From Hydractinia symbiolongicarpus (taxonomy: Eukaryota > Cnidaria > Hydrozoa > Anthoathecata > Hydractiniidae), in assembly GCF_029227915.1 (NCBI RefSeq), contig NC_079886.1, forward strand, positions 11,803,501 to 11,863,500: a stretch of 60,000 nt of DNA, in the 5' to 3' direction. Below are positions 40,433 through 50,782 of this stretch, piece by piece. Each line of letters starts with the position of its first letter. Position 1 is the first letter of the stretch. Below the pieces are notes generated by a model. It worked only from the letters and a program-made list of their open reading frames with translations. It was not told where the DNA came from and did no database searches. The translations under genes and the position numbers were made by a program.

Positions 40433-40630
40433 GTGTGTTTGATATTGGGATTTAGCAACATAAAATCGACACTCTTTACGAAAGTCAAGCAAATCTACAA
40501 AACTCCGCTAAGTTCGGTAGTTGCGCAAAATACCGCAAAAGAAGTCAACTACAACCAGGGCAGAGCCGTCTACATTTCGGAAAACAACAACAAACACCCA
40601 GAGAGTTCCCTTACGAGGGTTTTGTTTTGA
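40433..40630 (+). CDS. Small unrecognised ORF at the left edge of the E3 gene block
   Basis: A 65-aa frame ends 9 bases before the next gene's ATG. Its composition (STLFTKVKQIYKTPLSSVVA, YNQGRAVYISENNNKHP) is protein-like and it sits where E2 has its HNH gene, but I see no match to that gene. It could be the C-terminal remnant of a lost gene. Confidence 0.3.
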   Translation: MCLILGFSNIKSTLFTKVKQIYKTPLSSVVAQNTAKEVNYNQGRAVYISENNNKHPESSLTRVLF

Positions 40631-40639
40631 ATAATAAAC

Positions 40640-41245
40640 ATGCTGAGCGAGATATGGCTATGTTTTGCAATAATTCTTCCGTACTTCTTGATAGTGCTCT
40701 GCTTTTTGCGATATAGAAGGCTATTAATAAAGATGAGTGAGATTACAGCTATATTTGACGAAGTCGACACGCCAGCAGAAGCTTTCGAGCATCGCGAAAA
40801 ACCTATCGACAAACGTCAAGCTTTAAAATATGCTATACGCAAAGGCAAACAGCATCTCTTACCGAAGAAATGTACTGAAACCTTTGTTGACAAGGCATCA
40901 GATGAGGTGATCGAAAAAGTCTCTGCCTTTGGAAAATTTCTAGCGCCACTATTGGTTGCTGCTCATACCATTAATCACACTCAGCTCTCCGTGAGGCATG
41001 TGCCAAGACAGATTCAAAGCAAAATGATGAAAAGCAAGAAAAAGATGGGGAGCAGTCTTTCGAAGTTTCACATGAGCAATCGTGAAATAATTGATAGGGT
41101 AAGCAATGGGAAAATGGACAGAATAAGAGCACGGTATACAGATTGGTGCAGCATTTACGGAGACTTTTCGGCACGCGATCAAATGATTTTGACACCGGTA
41201 GCAGATCACTTTCCGTCTCAAGCATGTAATTTAGTGGTGGCTTAA
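40640..41245 (+). CDS. N-terminally membrane-anchored Polinton protein (E3)
   Basis: The 201-aa frame begins with a TM segment (IWLCFAIILPYFLIVLCFL), basic RYRR, then IFDEVDTPAEAFEHREKPIDK and LPKKCTETFVDKAS, as in the E2 copy. About 45 residues present in E2 between IEK and FxKFL are missing. The C-terminal half after QLSVRHVP differs from E2, being basic (MMKSKKKMGSSLSKFH) and perhaps read out of the original frame. AATAATAAAC precedes ATG 40640 and AATAAAG precedes the inner in-frame ATG 40732, so two forms may be made. Function unknown. Confidence 0.55.
   Translation: MLSEIWLCFAIILPYFLIVLCFLRYRRLLIKMSEITAIFDEVDTPAEAFEHREKPIDKRQALKYAIRKGKQHLLPKKCTETFVDKASDEVIEKVSAFGKFLAPLLVAAHTINHTQLSVRHVPRQIQSKMMKSKKKMGSSLSKFHMSNREIIDRVSNGKMDRIRARYTDWCSIYGDFSARDQMILTPVADHFPSQACNLVVA
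40725..40734 (+). promoter_or_regulatory. AATAAAG box at internal start codon (E3)
   Basis: It corresponds to the E2 site at 9512-9522; in both, the box is read in frame as Ile-Asn/Lys before Met. Confidence 0.4.
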
Positions 41246-41353
41246 CGGATAAATTTGATAGGATACGCTGGCAGAAACGGTTGGCCCCCAACATGCATTT
41301 GTAATCCTTGAAGATCAAGGCCTATCTATGAGTAAAAAGGAAGTGATTATTTT

Positions 41354-41773
41354 ATGTCTCGCGACTTAAAAGAAATGACTGCAGAACAGAGACAAGAAGA
41401 GAAACTTATCGCGAGTCCAGTAAAGCATCCGGGAGGAGTTGCGCAGGGTCACAAGTTGGCGGCACTGATGAAAAAGAGGAAGGAAGAAATGAAATAACAA
41501 GAGGGTACCCTAGAATCTACAGTCAAAACCTCTTCTGGGGGCAGATCTGGAGCCACTTCTGGAGCCAGTTCTGTACAGTCAGGCGATGTATATCTATATG
41601 GCGGGGGTCTTGCTGTACTTGCTTGCGTTGGAGTTTGGGTCTATATTTTCCGTAAGAGGCAGGGTGTAACTAAGCAGCCTGCTGAAATCCCAGAGCTCGT
41701 GCTAGCGTCGGCCTACGCAAAAATGTTCAACCTGATATTGACATTTTCAAAATGCGGTAAACACATAATATAA
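41354..41773 (+). pseudogene. Single-TM protein with in-frame stop (E3)
   Basis: ATG 41354 opens 47 codons of charged sequence (EMTAEQRQEEKLIASPVKHP, KRKEEMK) to TAA at 41495. The same frame then continues with a Ser/Gly-rich linker, a TM segment (YGGGLAVLACVGVWVYIF) and basic RKRQ, ending at TAA 41771-41773. That stop abuts the next ATG (TAAATG). One nonsense change in an otherwise intact gene is the simplest reading. I see no E2 counterpart. Probably a type of virion membrane protein. Confidence 0.5.
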
Positions 41774-42013
41774 ATGAGCAAGGAGTATCAGAAAGAAGTC
41801 GTTGATTCATTATGGGAATCCGTCAGACTAGTATCATATACTATTCTTTTAGTGCTAGGTGCAAAAAAGACGCTGGGAGTTTCTAGACTAGGGGCCAAGA
41901 TGGACCTGGAGGACAGTTTAAAGCTTGCTGGCTATATGACGGGAGCGGTATTATTCGACGATTATGCGATAAAACAAGGGTGGTATAAACTTTCCCTAAT
42001 GCCTCCGACATAA
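41774..42013 (+). CDS. Small TM protein (E3)
   Basis: The 79-aa product is the intact homolog of the truncated E2 protein at 10246. Both share an acidic helix (EYQKEVVDSLWESV), a TM (YTILLVLGAKKTLGV), KMD and a second hydrophobic segment (LAGYMTGAVLF). Its ATG directly follows the upstream stop. It precedes the ATPase by a 30-bp hairpin region. Two membrane segments suggest an inner virion or host membrane location; function unknown. Confidence 0.6.
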   Translation: MSKEYQKEVVDSLWESVRLVSYTILLVLGAKKTLGVSRLGAKMDLEDSLKLAGYMTGAVLFDDYAIKQGWYKLSLMPPT

Positions 42014-42028
42014 CTGTCCAGCGAAATA

Positions 42029-42058
42029 GCCGTGTTTGTCGTGGAGGGCAAACACGGC
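42029..42058. terminator. Hairpin before the E3 ATPase
   Basis: A perfect 10-bp stem (GCCGTGTTTG / CAAACACGGC) with a 10-base loop lies between the small TM gene's stop and the ATPase ATG at 42069. Confidence 0.4.
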
Positions 42059-42068
42059 TTTGAATAAA

Positions 42069-42537
42069 ATGCTAGACATCGTAAAAGACCCACATACGAC
42101 AATCTTTACTGGGGCAACAAGCTGTGGCAAAACGCAGCGTGTCCTGGATTTGCTTGAGAACGAGTATAGGCAGCACTACTACAACATAGTCATACTATGT
42201 CCAACCATCCGATGGAACAACACCTATCAAGAGAGATCCTCGCTATGGAGGGATGACTATGTCTTTCTAATAGACCCCAAGTGGTTAGTGGTAGACATCG
42301 CAAACACAGTCTCTGGCTACTAACGCAGTCGTATACCGCCTTGCCGAAGAACCTTCGAAGGCAAAAAAGCAGTTGTTCATGTGGTACCCCCACGAACGAT
42401 CGGATTTGAAATTGATCGACGAGGAAACAAACACGATATCCGATTGGGAGACTATCAACACTGAATTGAAAAAGTCCAAGCATGCTTGCTTGTATGTGAG
42501 ACTGGAGCACCCTAGAAGCTATAAAATTCTCGATTGA
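42069..42537 (+). pseudogene. FtsK/HerA-type packaging ATPase, internal deletion (E3)
   Basis: The start ATG 42069 follows AATAAA directly. Walker A is FTGATSCGKT, followed by LDLLENEYRQHYYN and LCPTIRWNNTY as in E2. After VFLIDP about 60 residues including Walker B are deleted. The sequence then resumes out of frame with the HSLWLLTQSYTALPKNL-coding stretch, and a further shift precedes WYPHERSDLKLI. TGA at 42535-42537 ends it. It cannot encode a working ATPase. Confidence 0.82.
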
Positions 42538-42544
42538 TCAGGCA

Positions 42545-42795
42545 CTCACAGGCTGACTTTGCCGCTTCTCCTTGGTGGTGCGGATGTAATGTGCTTTAAG
42601 GTACTCCTTCACGGCATCTGAGTAGGCTACATGGCGTACTTTTGGCTGTCAGATGTGTCTCACAGACCCTTTAGCACCCACTGCCTAGCGTACTTTAGGA
42701 TGAGCGCTTCATCGAGCTTTGTCGCGTCGTCTTCCAAGTGCACCATGTAATTTTCGACGACGACCGGAGAGAGGGTCCTGTCTGGCTGCCGCGCC
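42545..42795 (-). pseudogene. Unknown minus-strand gene fragment between ATPase and integrase (E3)
   Basis: The minus-strand reading from about 42795 gives VENYMVHLEDDATKLDEAL and ILKYARQWVLKG, then a stop, and in another phase AVKEYLKAHYIRTTKEKRQ. This looks protein-coding but broken. E2 has plus-strand genes at the equivalent place, so this gene is not shared there. Confidence 0.4.
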
Positions 42796-42812
42796 GTAGA
42801 AAGTAACGCTAA

Positions 42813-42838
42813 TTTTGTATAGATTCGTCCATACAAAA
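42813..42838. terminator. Hairpin near the E3 integrase 3' end
   Basis: An 8-bp stem (TTTTGTAT / ATACAAAA) with a 10-base loop lies 55 bp outside the truncated integrase end, comparable in place to 13342-13368. Confidence 0.35.
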
Positions 42839-42893
42839 AGATTTTCAGATTCCAAAAATTACAAGTAAAAGATGTCTTCTCAAATTACCCTGT

Positions 42894-43454
42894 TTAACGC
42901 CGTATGCTAAAGGCTGTGAACGTATGATGATATTTGGTGATTGCCCGCTTAATCTCGACGTCTTTTGCTTCTACCAGCTTCGTTACGTCTGACTTGAATT
43001 CTGACCCGTTGTCGCACTGGAAGGTCTTTGGGTATCGTAAAGGTCCTGCCTTATAAATGTCCTTGATCATGTCCGCAACATCGCTGGCTTTTTTCGTACG
43101 TAGGGGTCTCGCTACCTTGTACCTCAAGGCCACATCGATCCCTGTGAAGATGTATTTGTACACGTTGCGGTAGAGTTTGTCATGAGGCATGTAAAGCAAG
43201 TCAAAATGGTGCATTTCATTAGGTTTTTTAATGGTAAAATGCGGGTAATCAATCCTTTTAGGCCCTCGAATATGTCTAAGCCATAAGAGTTGCCTAGACA
43301 GCCAATGGGTGACCTTCTTTTTAGATAGGTCACTCTGCTCAGCGAGCAATTTAACGGCTTTTCGTCCAGTCCAGAGATGTTTAGGGGTATAGTAAATACT
43401 GCTCAATTTTTCTACCTCCTTCTCTGTGGAAGTATGTGTTTCTCCTTTTGACAT
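42894..43454 (-). pseudogene. Polinton DDE integrase, C-terminally truncated (E3)
   Basis: The start at 43452-43454 has AATAAAC upstream on the coding strand. The N-terminal 180 residues are intact, including the zinc-less helical region, MHHFDLLYMP (first Asp) and CDNGSEFKSD (second Asp). The frame ends at KYHHTFTAFSIRR: similarity stops exactly where the catalytic Glu (AFVES in E2) should follow. The catalytic triad is therefore incomplete. Together with the E2 copy it defines the whole family. Confidence 0.85.
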
Positions 43455-43497
43455 GTTTATTACATATCAAAAAACTTTCTGTTAGCGCAGTCTGACT

Positions 43498-43645
43498 TTA
43501 CATATACTTGTACGCGACCACCCCCAGAAGGGCTAAGGATCCAACGATAAACGTCAGCTCGCCGTCTTGTTGTTGCTTGGAAGGTATGTAAAATCGGATA
43601 GTTTTGGAGCTTTTTCGATCGTTGCGATATACTACTTCCTCATGC
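43498..43645 (-). pseudogene. 3' part of the small two-TM protein gene, split by CR1-like insertion (E3)
   Basis: The minus-strand reading matches the E2 tail (14409-14555): YYIATIEKAPKLS-like, Gln-rich linker, then LTFIVGSLALLGVVAYKYM-like hydrophobic end and TAA at 43498-43500. A small deletion/frameshift lies near 43590. The 5' part is at 49217-49468, on the other side of the 5.6-kb insertion. Confidence 0.6.
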
Positions 43646-43708
43646 CTATTCTATCCTCTATCTACTTCCTCATGCCTCATTCTATCGAGACTGAAGAGAG
43701 GTTGAAAG

Positions 43709-44870
43709 ATGGCGGCAAAAGATATCTTAGTAAATTACGCCGAGGATATGGAAGTATTAGAAGAAAGCGTTTTGCAATCTTTTAAAAATATTCATGGCAG
43801 AAAGAAACGTGCAGATATGGACAGTATTATTGTTCAGTCGAAAGAATTCAGTCCAGAAAAGGTAAAATATACTGTTCAACGACTTTGCGATGCTGATAAA
43901 CTTTTTCTCATAAACAGACGAGGATTACCTAGCTATAGGATAAGTAAACCCATTTTTACTGGGGAAATTACGAGTGTTGTCGGGAAGAAGGGGAAGATGA
44001 TATCCAAGAACCAGATGAAAAAGTAGAGCACCTCGATCTTCTCGCTCAGGAACTACAACAGCTTAAAAACTTTGAAGTTTTAAAAGAAATAGTTAAAACG
44101 GTATCGGACCTGAAAGAATACGTCTCGTATGAAGTCGGTAAATTAAGAAGCAATATGGTAAATGATTTGGTTGTTCACTTAAAGGAAGAAGACGATTTTT
44201 TAAAAAACGAGATAAAAGAATCTCAAAGTTTGTTGAGGGACGTTTTGTTACAAGACGTAAACAAAAATAATCATGAAAAAATTAAAAACAAATCAGAAAC
44301 CAATGAATGGAACGATGTAAAGGTCCCTCAGGAAAAATAGAGAAACGAAATAATAATAGATTCAGTCTTTCAAATCGGTTTAGTACACTTCAGAACGAAT
44401 AAAACAACAATAATCACTATGACGCACAACCACTTACGAATAATCAAAGTTACGCACCACCAACCTTAGTAGATGAGAATCCAGAAATAATAGTTGTCCA
44501 TGTTGGAATAAACGACTTGCTGGATATAAAGAGAAATAAATCATCAGTTAATGAAATTGCAGAAAAAATAATCAAACTATCACGCGTATACATCGATCAT
44601 GGCGTCAAAAAAGTTTTTATTTCAAGTGTTGTTATCTGTACTCGTATTGATTTTGAGTTTATCAAATCGTTCAATCATATACTGGAGAACGAGGCAACGA
44701 AATATGGCTATATTTCTATCGACAATAAGTAATATTATGGAATCTAATTTATGGAGAGATGGATTACATCTAATGGAAAGTGGTAAAGTTTTGTTAGCTA
44801 ATAATTTCTTATTTTATATAAATAATTTTTTAGGTCTGGATTTTATAGAAACGAATGTATACTGATTTCT
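43709..44870 (+). pseudogene. CR1-like ORF1: coiled coil and SGNH esterase domain, broken
   Basis: Open pieces: 43709-44026 (winged-helix-like, KVKYTVQRLCDADKLFLINR), a helical coiled-coil region (44000-44340, LKEIVKTVSDLKEYVSYEVG), then 44490-44870. The last holds IIVVHVGINDLLDIKRN (the GxND block of SGNH hydrolases) and WRDGLHLMESGK (the D-x2-H block). Esterase domains are known in ORF1 of some CR1-group elements. Frameshifts and stops separate the parts. Confidence 0.65.
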
Positions 44871-45069
44871 GATAGGATAAGCACTGAACTTACGGCATCC
44901 TGCTCCCAGGGTGTAACACATCCATATGGGGTTACTTCTTCTGAATGCAATGAGGAATTAAATGATCAATTTGAGACTGACCAATCACATGATTCTACAT
45001 ATAATTTACAAAATTCTCTGAAAAATGTCTGTGATATTAGAATCAAAAATCCTTTCAATCTATTGATAG

Positions 45070-46466
45070 GATATTTAAACATAAATAGTTTGAGGAAAAA
45101 ATAATTGACTTTGAAAAATAATTTGACTTTAGGGAAATCTTTGTAAAATTTGCTCCAGATTATTTTGTATTATCTGAAACAAAATTAGATAGTACTTTTC
45201 CAAATAGTCAATTTATTATTGATGATTATGAATTAAGATCTAGAAAGATCGGGATAAAAATGGGGGTGGGCTAATTGAGTATGTAAAAAAGGGAGTGGTT
45301 TGTAAGCAAATAAACATAGCTAACCTGACAAGTAATGAAATTATATGTTCTGAGCTAAACATCAGAAACAAAAAATGAACTATTATCACCCTTTATCGTC
45401 CACCACGTCATTCTAATCTTCAAAGTTTCTTTGAAGATTTGAGAAAATTCTAAACAAAACACTCTCATTTTGTGATAACATCATTGTGATGGGGACATAA
45501 ACATTGATACTCATAATAAAAACGAAATAATAAATTATCATTACATAATTTCTCTTTGCGATACTTTTGACCTAAAAAACTTAGTCAAAGACAAAACATG
45601 TTTTGCAAGTGAACAAGGAACATCAATTGATGTTATTTTAGCAAATAAACAAAGTTCAAAACACTATGGTTACTGAGACTGGACTCAGTGACCATCATCT
45701 GATGATTACAACTTTCCTAAGATCTCATCTGGTAAGATTGAAACCAAAACTAATTGTTTATAGAAGTAACAGAAAGTTTGATGAGAGAAAGTTTCTTTCT
45801 GATGTTAAGAATACACGTTTTGATTTTAATGAAGACCCTGCTTCAAAAAACGATCACTTGACAAAAACGTTTAGTTCTATTATTGAAAAGCATGCCCCTT
45901 TAAAACAGAAACTGCTCAGGGGAAATGAAGCACCTTTTATGAATAAAGAACTTAAGCAAGCCATTTATACCAGGTCAAGATCTAAAAATCGATACAATAA
46001 AGATCCTACTGAAGAAAACAAGATTAAACATAAAAAACAACAAAATAAGTGTGTTGGCCTCAGAAAGAAAGCCATAAAAATGTATTTTAAAAATGTTATA
46101 GATTCTGGGATTGTAAAAAATAAAACTTTTTGGAAAACTATTAAGCCGTTTATAACCAATAAAAGTGGTTTAAACAATGATAACATTATGATTATCAAAG
46201 ATGGTGCTCAGATAACCAATGACAGTGAGCTTGCTGAATTATTTAATGATCACTATATAAACATTGTAGAAAAAAGTAGTGGAACCAAGGCAATATCAAT
46301 TGATTATCGAAATTCCTTAGACAAAGAGAGACTAATTAATGAGATAATTAAAACATACGAGAGTCATCCGAGTATTGTCAAAATTAAAGCCTGCAACGAA
46401 AATATAAATTTTTTTAACTTTGAGGAGGTAGATGACAACACAATCAAAAAACTTTTTACTAATTGA
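45070..46466 (+). pseudogene. CR1-like ORF2, endonuclease and linker part
   Basis: Fragments in several frames read GYLNINSLRKK, FVLSETKLDSTFPNSQF, LYRPPRHSNLQSFFEDL and finally the open frame 45666-46466. That frame starts at the endonuclease TGLSDHHLMI motif and continues with the inter-domain region (FWKTIKPFITNKSG, ELFNDHYINIVE). It stops where another element is inserted. Confidence 0.8.
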
Positions 46467-46467
46467 A

Positions 46468-47568
46468 TTTCCGCGCCCGAAGGCGTAGGAAATTCTTTAA
46501 AACCGTCGTTTTTTTCTTTTGGAGCATTTTTTGAGAAAAAATCGACCCTGGGATTTCACGTTCCTCTGAGAGGAGGATAGTATTGGTATAACTGTCTAAC
46601 TAACTAACCCTGTCCCAAATGGTCAAGCTCCCTAAGTAATTGGAAGTCATCTAAATGACGTTTCAGGCCAAAATTCGTATTTGTTTTCGACAAAATTTGG
46701 CACAGTTAACAAAAAAAGTATGCTGAACATAATGGTGACTCCAAATTTTTGATTTCTTGTTACCTAAATGTCAATTTAGGCCAAAATTGGTCCAATAATT
46801 AAAACTACTTTATTTCATCAAAATTTGGTACAGTTAACAAATAAAGTATGCTGAACATGATGGTGACACCAAAATTTTTGGTTTTTTGCCACCTTAAATG
46901 TCATTTAAGGCCAAAATTGGTCCAAGAATTAAAACTACATTAATTTCAACAAAATTTGGTACAGTTAACAAATAAAGTATGCTGAACATGATGGTGACAC
47001 CAAAATTTTGATTTATTGTTGCCTAAATGTCATTTTAGGCCAAAATTGGTTCAAAAATTAAAACTACTTTATTTTTGACAAAATTTGGTACATTTACCAA
47101 AAAAAGTATGCTGAACATGATGGTGACATCAAAATTTTGGTTTTTTGCCACCTTAAATGTCATTTTAGGCCAAAATTGGTCCAAGAATTAAACAACAAAA
47201 TTTAGCAAAGTTAACAAAAAAAGTATGTTGAACATAATGGTCACATCAAAATTTTGATTTCTTGTCAACTAAATGCCGTTTAAGACCATAAACGTTTCAA
47301 TCACAAGACTTTCAACCATGAATGATAGGCCGTATTTTTTGTTAGCAATTTCTTTTAAAATGTGAGTTTATTATGACACGTTTCTTTTTCTTTGCGTTTG
47401 TTGTAAGATATAATGGCACTTGCGTGCTTTATCTTCAGAGCTTTATGCACCAAACCCCTTCGAATGTTTGGCACGATAACACAACGAATTAGCAGGTTGT
47501 CATCAAATATTTTGGTAGCGAGCGGAAATTCTTAGAGCCCCCAGGGTTTCTTGTTTAAACATAAATTC
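46468..47568. mobile_element. Element with ~130-bp internal tandem repeats, nested in the CR1-like copy
   Basis: It begins near TTCCGCGCCCGAAGGCG-TAGGAAATTCTT and ends GCGAGCGGAAATTCTTAGAGCC; both ends carry GGAAATTCTT in direct orientation. The middle (about 46668-47265) is four to five units of roughly 130 bp containing GGCCAAAATTGGTCC and TATGCTGAACATGATGGTGAC. No protein is encoded. The layout recalls non-autonomous Helitron-like elements with central tandem repeats, but the ends are not diagnostic. Its 3' part recurs at 27018-27300. Confidence 0.6.
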
Positions 47569-47569
47569 C

Positions 47570-49060
47570 TCTCCAGGTAGAGACAAAATACCCCCAAAGC
47601 TTGTGAATCTAGCTAGTGAATATCTGATTGGCCCATTGAAAAATGCTATAAACAGCAGCATAAAATTGAATATTCTTCCCGATGGAGCCAAACGTGCAAC
47701 GGTTGCACCTTTTGACAAAGGAGGCAAAGACAAACATAGCATTAGAAATTTTAGACCTGTCAGTGTGTTAAATGTGTTTTCAAAATTCTATGAAAACATA
47801 ATGAAGGATCAAATCATGTCTTTTATAGAATCGAAAACAATTTTTGTCAGCCTATCGGAAAAACTATAATACACAGAATGTCTTAATTCGTTTACTAGAA
47901 GAATGGAAGAAAAAACTTGATATGAATTACGTGGTTGGTGTAGTCTTAATGGATCTATCAAAAGCTTTCGATTGCGTGCCACATGATTTACTAATCGCTA
48001 AACTTGAGGCATATGGATTTGAAATTAATGCCCTGAAATTTGTCCTGTCATACCTAACAAATAGAGAACAATCTACTCGTATAAACGGACAGTCTTTTCC
48101 AAATGATTCTTTCAGGTGTGCCGCAAGGATCAATCTTAGGCCCGATAATTTTTAATATTTTTCTTAACGATATTTTTCTCTTTATAACCAGAAGTGACAA
48201 CTACACAACTATGCTGATGATAATACATTGTCCAGCTTTTCCAATTCAATTCCAAACCTCATTAAAATTTTAGAAGGTGAGTCTGAGCAGGCATTAGCAT
48301 GGCTACATGAAAATAAAATGATTTCTAACCCGAACAAATTTCAATGCATTATCATCAGCAAAGATAGGATAGAAAACACAAGTAGTAAACTGATAAGAAT
48401 CGGAGATAAAAACATATATTCGGAGGACACAGTCAAACTGTTAGCAGTTAAAATTGACAATAACCTTAGATTTGATCAGCACTTAAATGAGGTTTGCAAG
48501 AAAGCATCTGCGCAACTAAATGCTTTGTATAGATTTAAAAACATACTTCCTTTTAAAGCCAAGAGTGTCTTAGCAGAAAGTTTTGTGTATTCAAACTTTA
48601 ACTACTGTCCACTTATTTGGAATTTCTCATCTTCAAAATCACTTTCTAGGGTCGAAAAACGCCATAAGCGAGCCCTAAAATTTGTACATAGCGGATATTC
48701 AGAGAGAAAAGAAATGTACATTTCTAGCAAGAATAAAAGTAACTACATGAAAATTATGCGAATAAGAAATCTATGTATAGAGATTTTTAAATCTCTTAAT
48801 AATTTAAATCCGCCATTTATGTTAGACATCTTTCAACGCAGCGAAACAAACAGGCCAGTACGAAGTCAATATGTAAATAATCTTAAAACATTGAACTTTA
48901 ATACTAAGAATTTTGGGGAAAAATGTCTTCGCTCTTGGGGCCTAAAATTTGGAATACTTTACCTTCCGAATTGAAAAGTTGTAACAGCCTTAAAAAATTT
49001 AAAACGAAACTAAAGGAGTATGATTTCAGTCACTCGGTCTATTTAAATAATTTTTCATAA
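47570..49060 (+). pseudogene. CR1-like ORF2, reverse transcriptase part
   Basis: Pieces 47603-47869, 47844-48155 and 48228-48974 give RT motifs: HSIRNFRPVSVLNVFSKFYE, VLMDLSKAFDCVPHDLLIAK, a broken GVPQGSILGP region, YADDN (out of frame near 48210), NYCPLIWNFSSSKSLSRVEK and a C-terminal region with NRPVRSQYVNNLKTL. Small frameshifts occur near 47860, 48115 and 48930. Confidence 0.85.
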
Positions 49061-49216
49061 TTTTTTTACATTTTTCATAAATCTATAAACAAATTTTTGT
49101 CGGATTTGATTAGTTTCCCGTATATTTATAAATATGTATTTATTTATTTATTTTATATCAGGAAGCTATATGTACATAGTTATTTCTCCGACGTTAAATA
49201 AATTAAGAAAAAAAAT

Positions 49217-49468
49217 GCCTTCATCGAGCTCCTACAAGCTCTCTCCAGCTTGCCTTTTCAGCTCTCGTTGATGGTTATACGAATCGATCTTTGCCTGCCG
49301 ATCTTTTACCCATTGTTGCTGAGCTGCTTGAAGTTTTTCAATCGCTTTATCGTGCCGTTTCCGTTCCTCTTCGCCATGGTCTAACAGCTTGCTGAACAGG
49401 AAATTTGATCCGCTAAAGGCTAATGCATTAATCGCAGCACCAGCCACAAGAACACCGACAGTTGCCAT
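49217..49468 (-). pseudogene. 5' part of the small two-TM protein gene (E3)
   Basis: Starts at 49466-49468; the N-terminal TM (VGVLVAGAAINALAFSGSNF) and helix (HGEEERKRHDKAIEKLQAAQ) match E2. A TAG at 49232-49234 replaces a Lys codon, and the CR1-like insertion follows a few codons later (after LDEG). The remainder is at 43498-43645. Confidence 0.65.
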
Positions 49469-49474
49469 TTTCTT

Positions 49475-50744
49475 TCAGTATTCCACAGAGTGAAATCTAC
49501 CATCCAGGATGTTCAACTGAGCATCTTGAAGTAGGAAAACATAGCATTTAATATCCCCGTTCCCGTCGGCTTTCTTTGTCATATGCGTCTGACAATCTCT
49601 GTAATGGTCTTCCAGAACCGTGCAGGCTGTGGTCAGGTGATGCTCGGAAATCGATAAACAGTGCATATCTTTCCATGAAGAATTGTCCTATGGTCACCTC
49701 CGAATCGTGGCTACCGAATAAGTTTACGATCTGTTCGGGATGATCTTTCGGTAGCATCGCGTGCGAGTAGAGCTCATTAGGCTCACCCTCGACAGTGATC
49801 GAGATGTTTTCGATCTTTGGGTTATACAACACCTCGTTAGCGCTGGAGTAAGCCTTTACTTTTCCAGGGTCTACGAACAACAATAAAACGCCTTTCAAAC
49901 TTTTTGCAGGAGTGTCGATTTGCAAATTGTAGCTGGCATCAGCCTTTTTCATGATGACAACCTTGCTACGGAGTACCCGTTCGTAGGGTAGTGCGACACG
50001 ACTATAACGTGACATCATAGCGCTCGCGAGACCCTCGTGGTTCACCTTGTCAAACTCTAGTGCGATATTAGTGATCTTGTACGCAGCATCCGCTGCTTTG
50101 TCTGCGGTAGATCCAACAGCTGCCGTACCTCCATCTTTGATAACGTCACCATATGATGCAAAATGCATAACGAATTGCAGCCTGTCGTATAATCCTGCCT
50201 GGCAGAACGGCAAGTCTCGTGTCAATTCAAACATTTTTCCTCGAGGAATACAAAAGGTGTTGCCATAGGCTGCGACAATCGCTTTTTCCTCGTCCGTGCC
50301 TGTATGATCAGTCGCTTTTACCTGTAGGGCACGGATTGTGCCGTCGTTGGGACTGATCCCTTCTAGGATCAAGTTATTTTCCCGATCAAACTTGGGCAAC
50401 CATAGGTCCTTGTAGGTAGCGAGCACCCTGTAGTCGCTAATATTTTGCACCTCGTTGCCATTCAAAGTGATACGAAGATTTTGCACCAAGGATTTAACTA
50501 TATTGCTGACGATGGTGCGTGTCGTGTTTGTCCCCGTAAGTTCCAGATCGAAAAGCAGTTTGATACTCCCTGGAAAAATGACATCGTTCTGCGCTATGTT
50601 GGGGATGTCAACATAGAGGTCCTCATTTTTATTGATTGTCGACGGAACGTGGCTTACTTTTACACGCTGCCTCTTCCCTTTCAAAGCCAGCATCGTTTTA
50701 ATCTCCGCGTAGGGATCGAGCTTAGTTCCGAACATGTTACTCAT
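49475..50744 (-). pseudogene. Polinton major capsid protein (double jelly-roll), frameshift near C-terminus (E3)
   Basis: The best MCP copy: 398 residues open from the ATG at 50742-50744, preceded by AATAAAGC. It contains QRVKVSHVPSTINKNEDLYV, the first jelly-roll region (NVIFPGS-like DVIFPGSIKLLFDLELTG, ITLNGNEVQNISDYRVL), the segment deleted in E2, and the second jelly-roll with YNPKIENISITVEGEPNELY. Near 49640 the frame shifts; the final ~50 residues (KCYVFLLQDAQLNILDGRFH) continue in another phase to 49475. The protein would build the icosahedral capsid. It is divergent to 50783 with 38 bp between starts. Confidence 0.88.
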
Positions 50745-50782
50745 GCTTTATTATTAGCTGATTTTTGTTTCAAATAAATACA

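Larger units (their letters stand above)
43646..49216 (+). mobile_element. Near-full-length CR1-like non-LTR retrotransposon with esterase-type ORF1
   Basis: ORF1, an AP-endonuclease/RT ORF2 and a terminal AAATAAATTAA tail are all present in order, interrupted by a second insertion at about 46470-47570. It lies in the E3 gene for the small two-TM protein. ATGCCT is found at both edges as a candidate target duplication. The 5' edge also shows a 25-bp direct repeat (CTACTTCCTCATGCCT...ATTCTATC). Confidence 0.8.
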
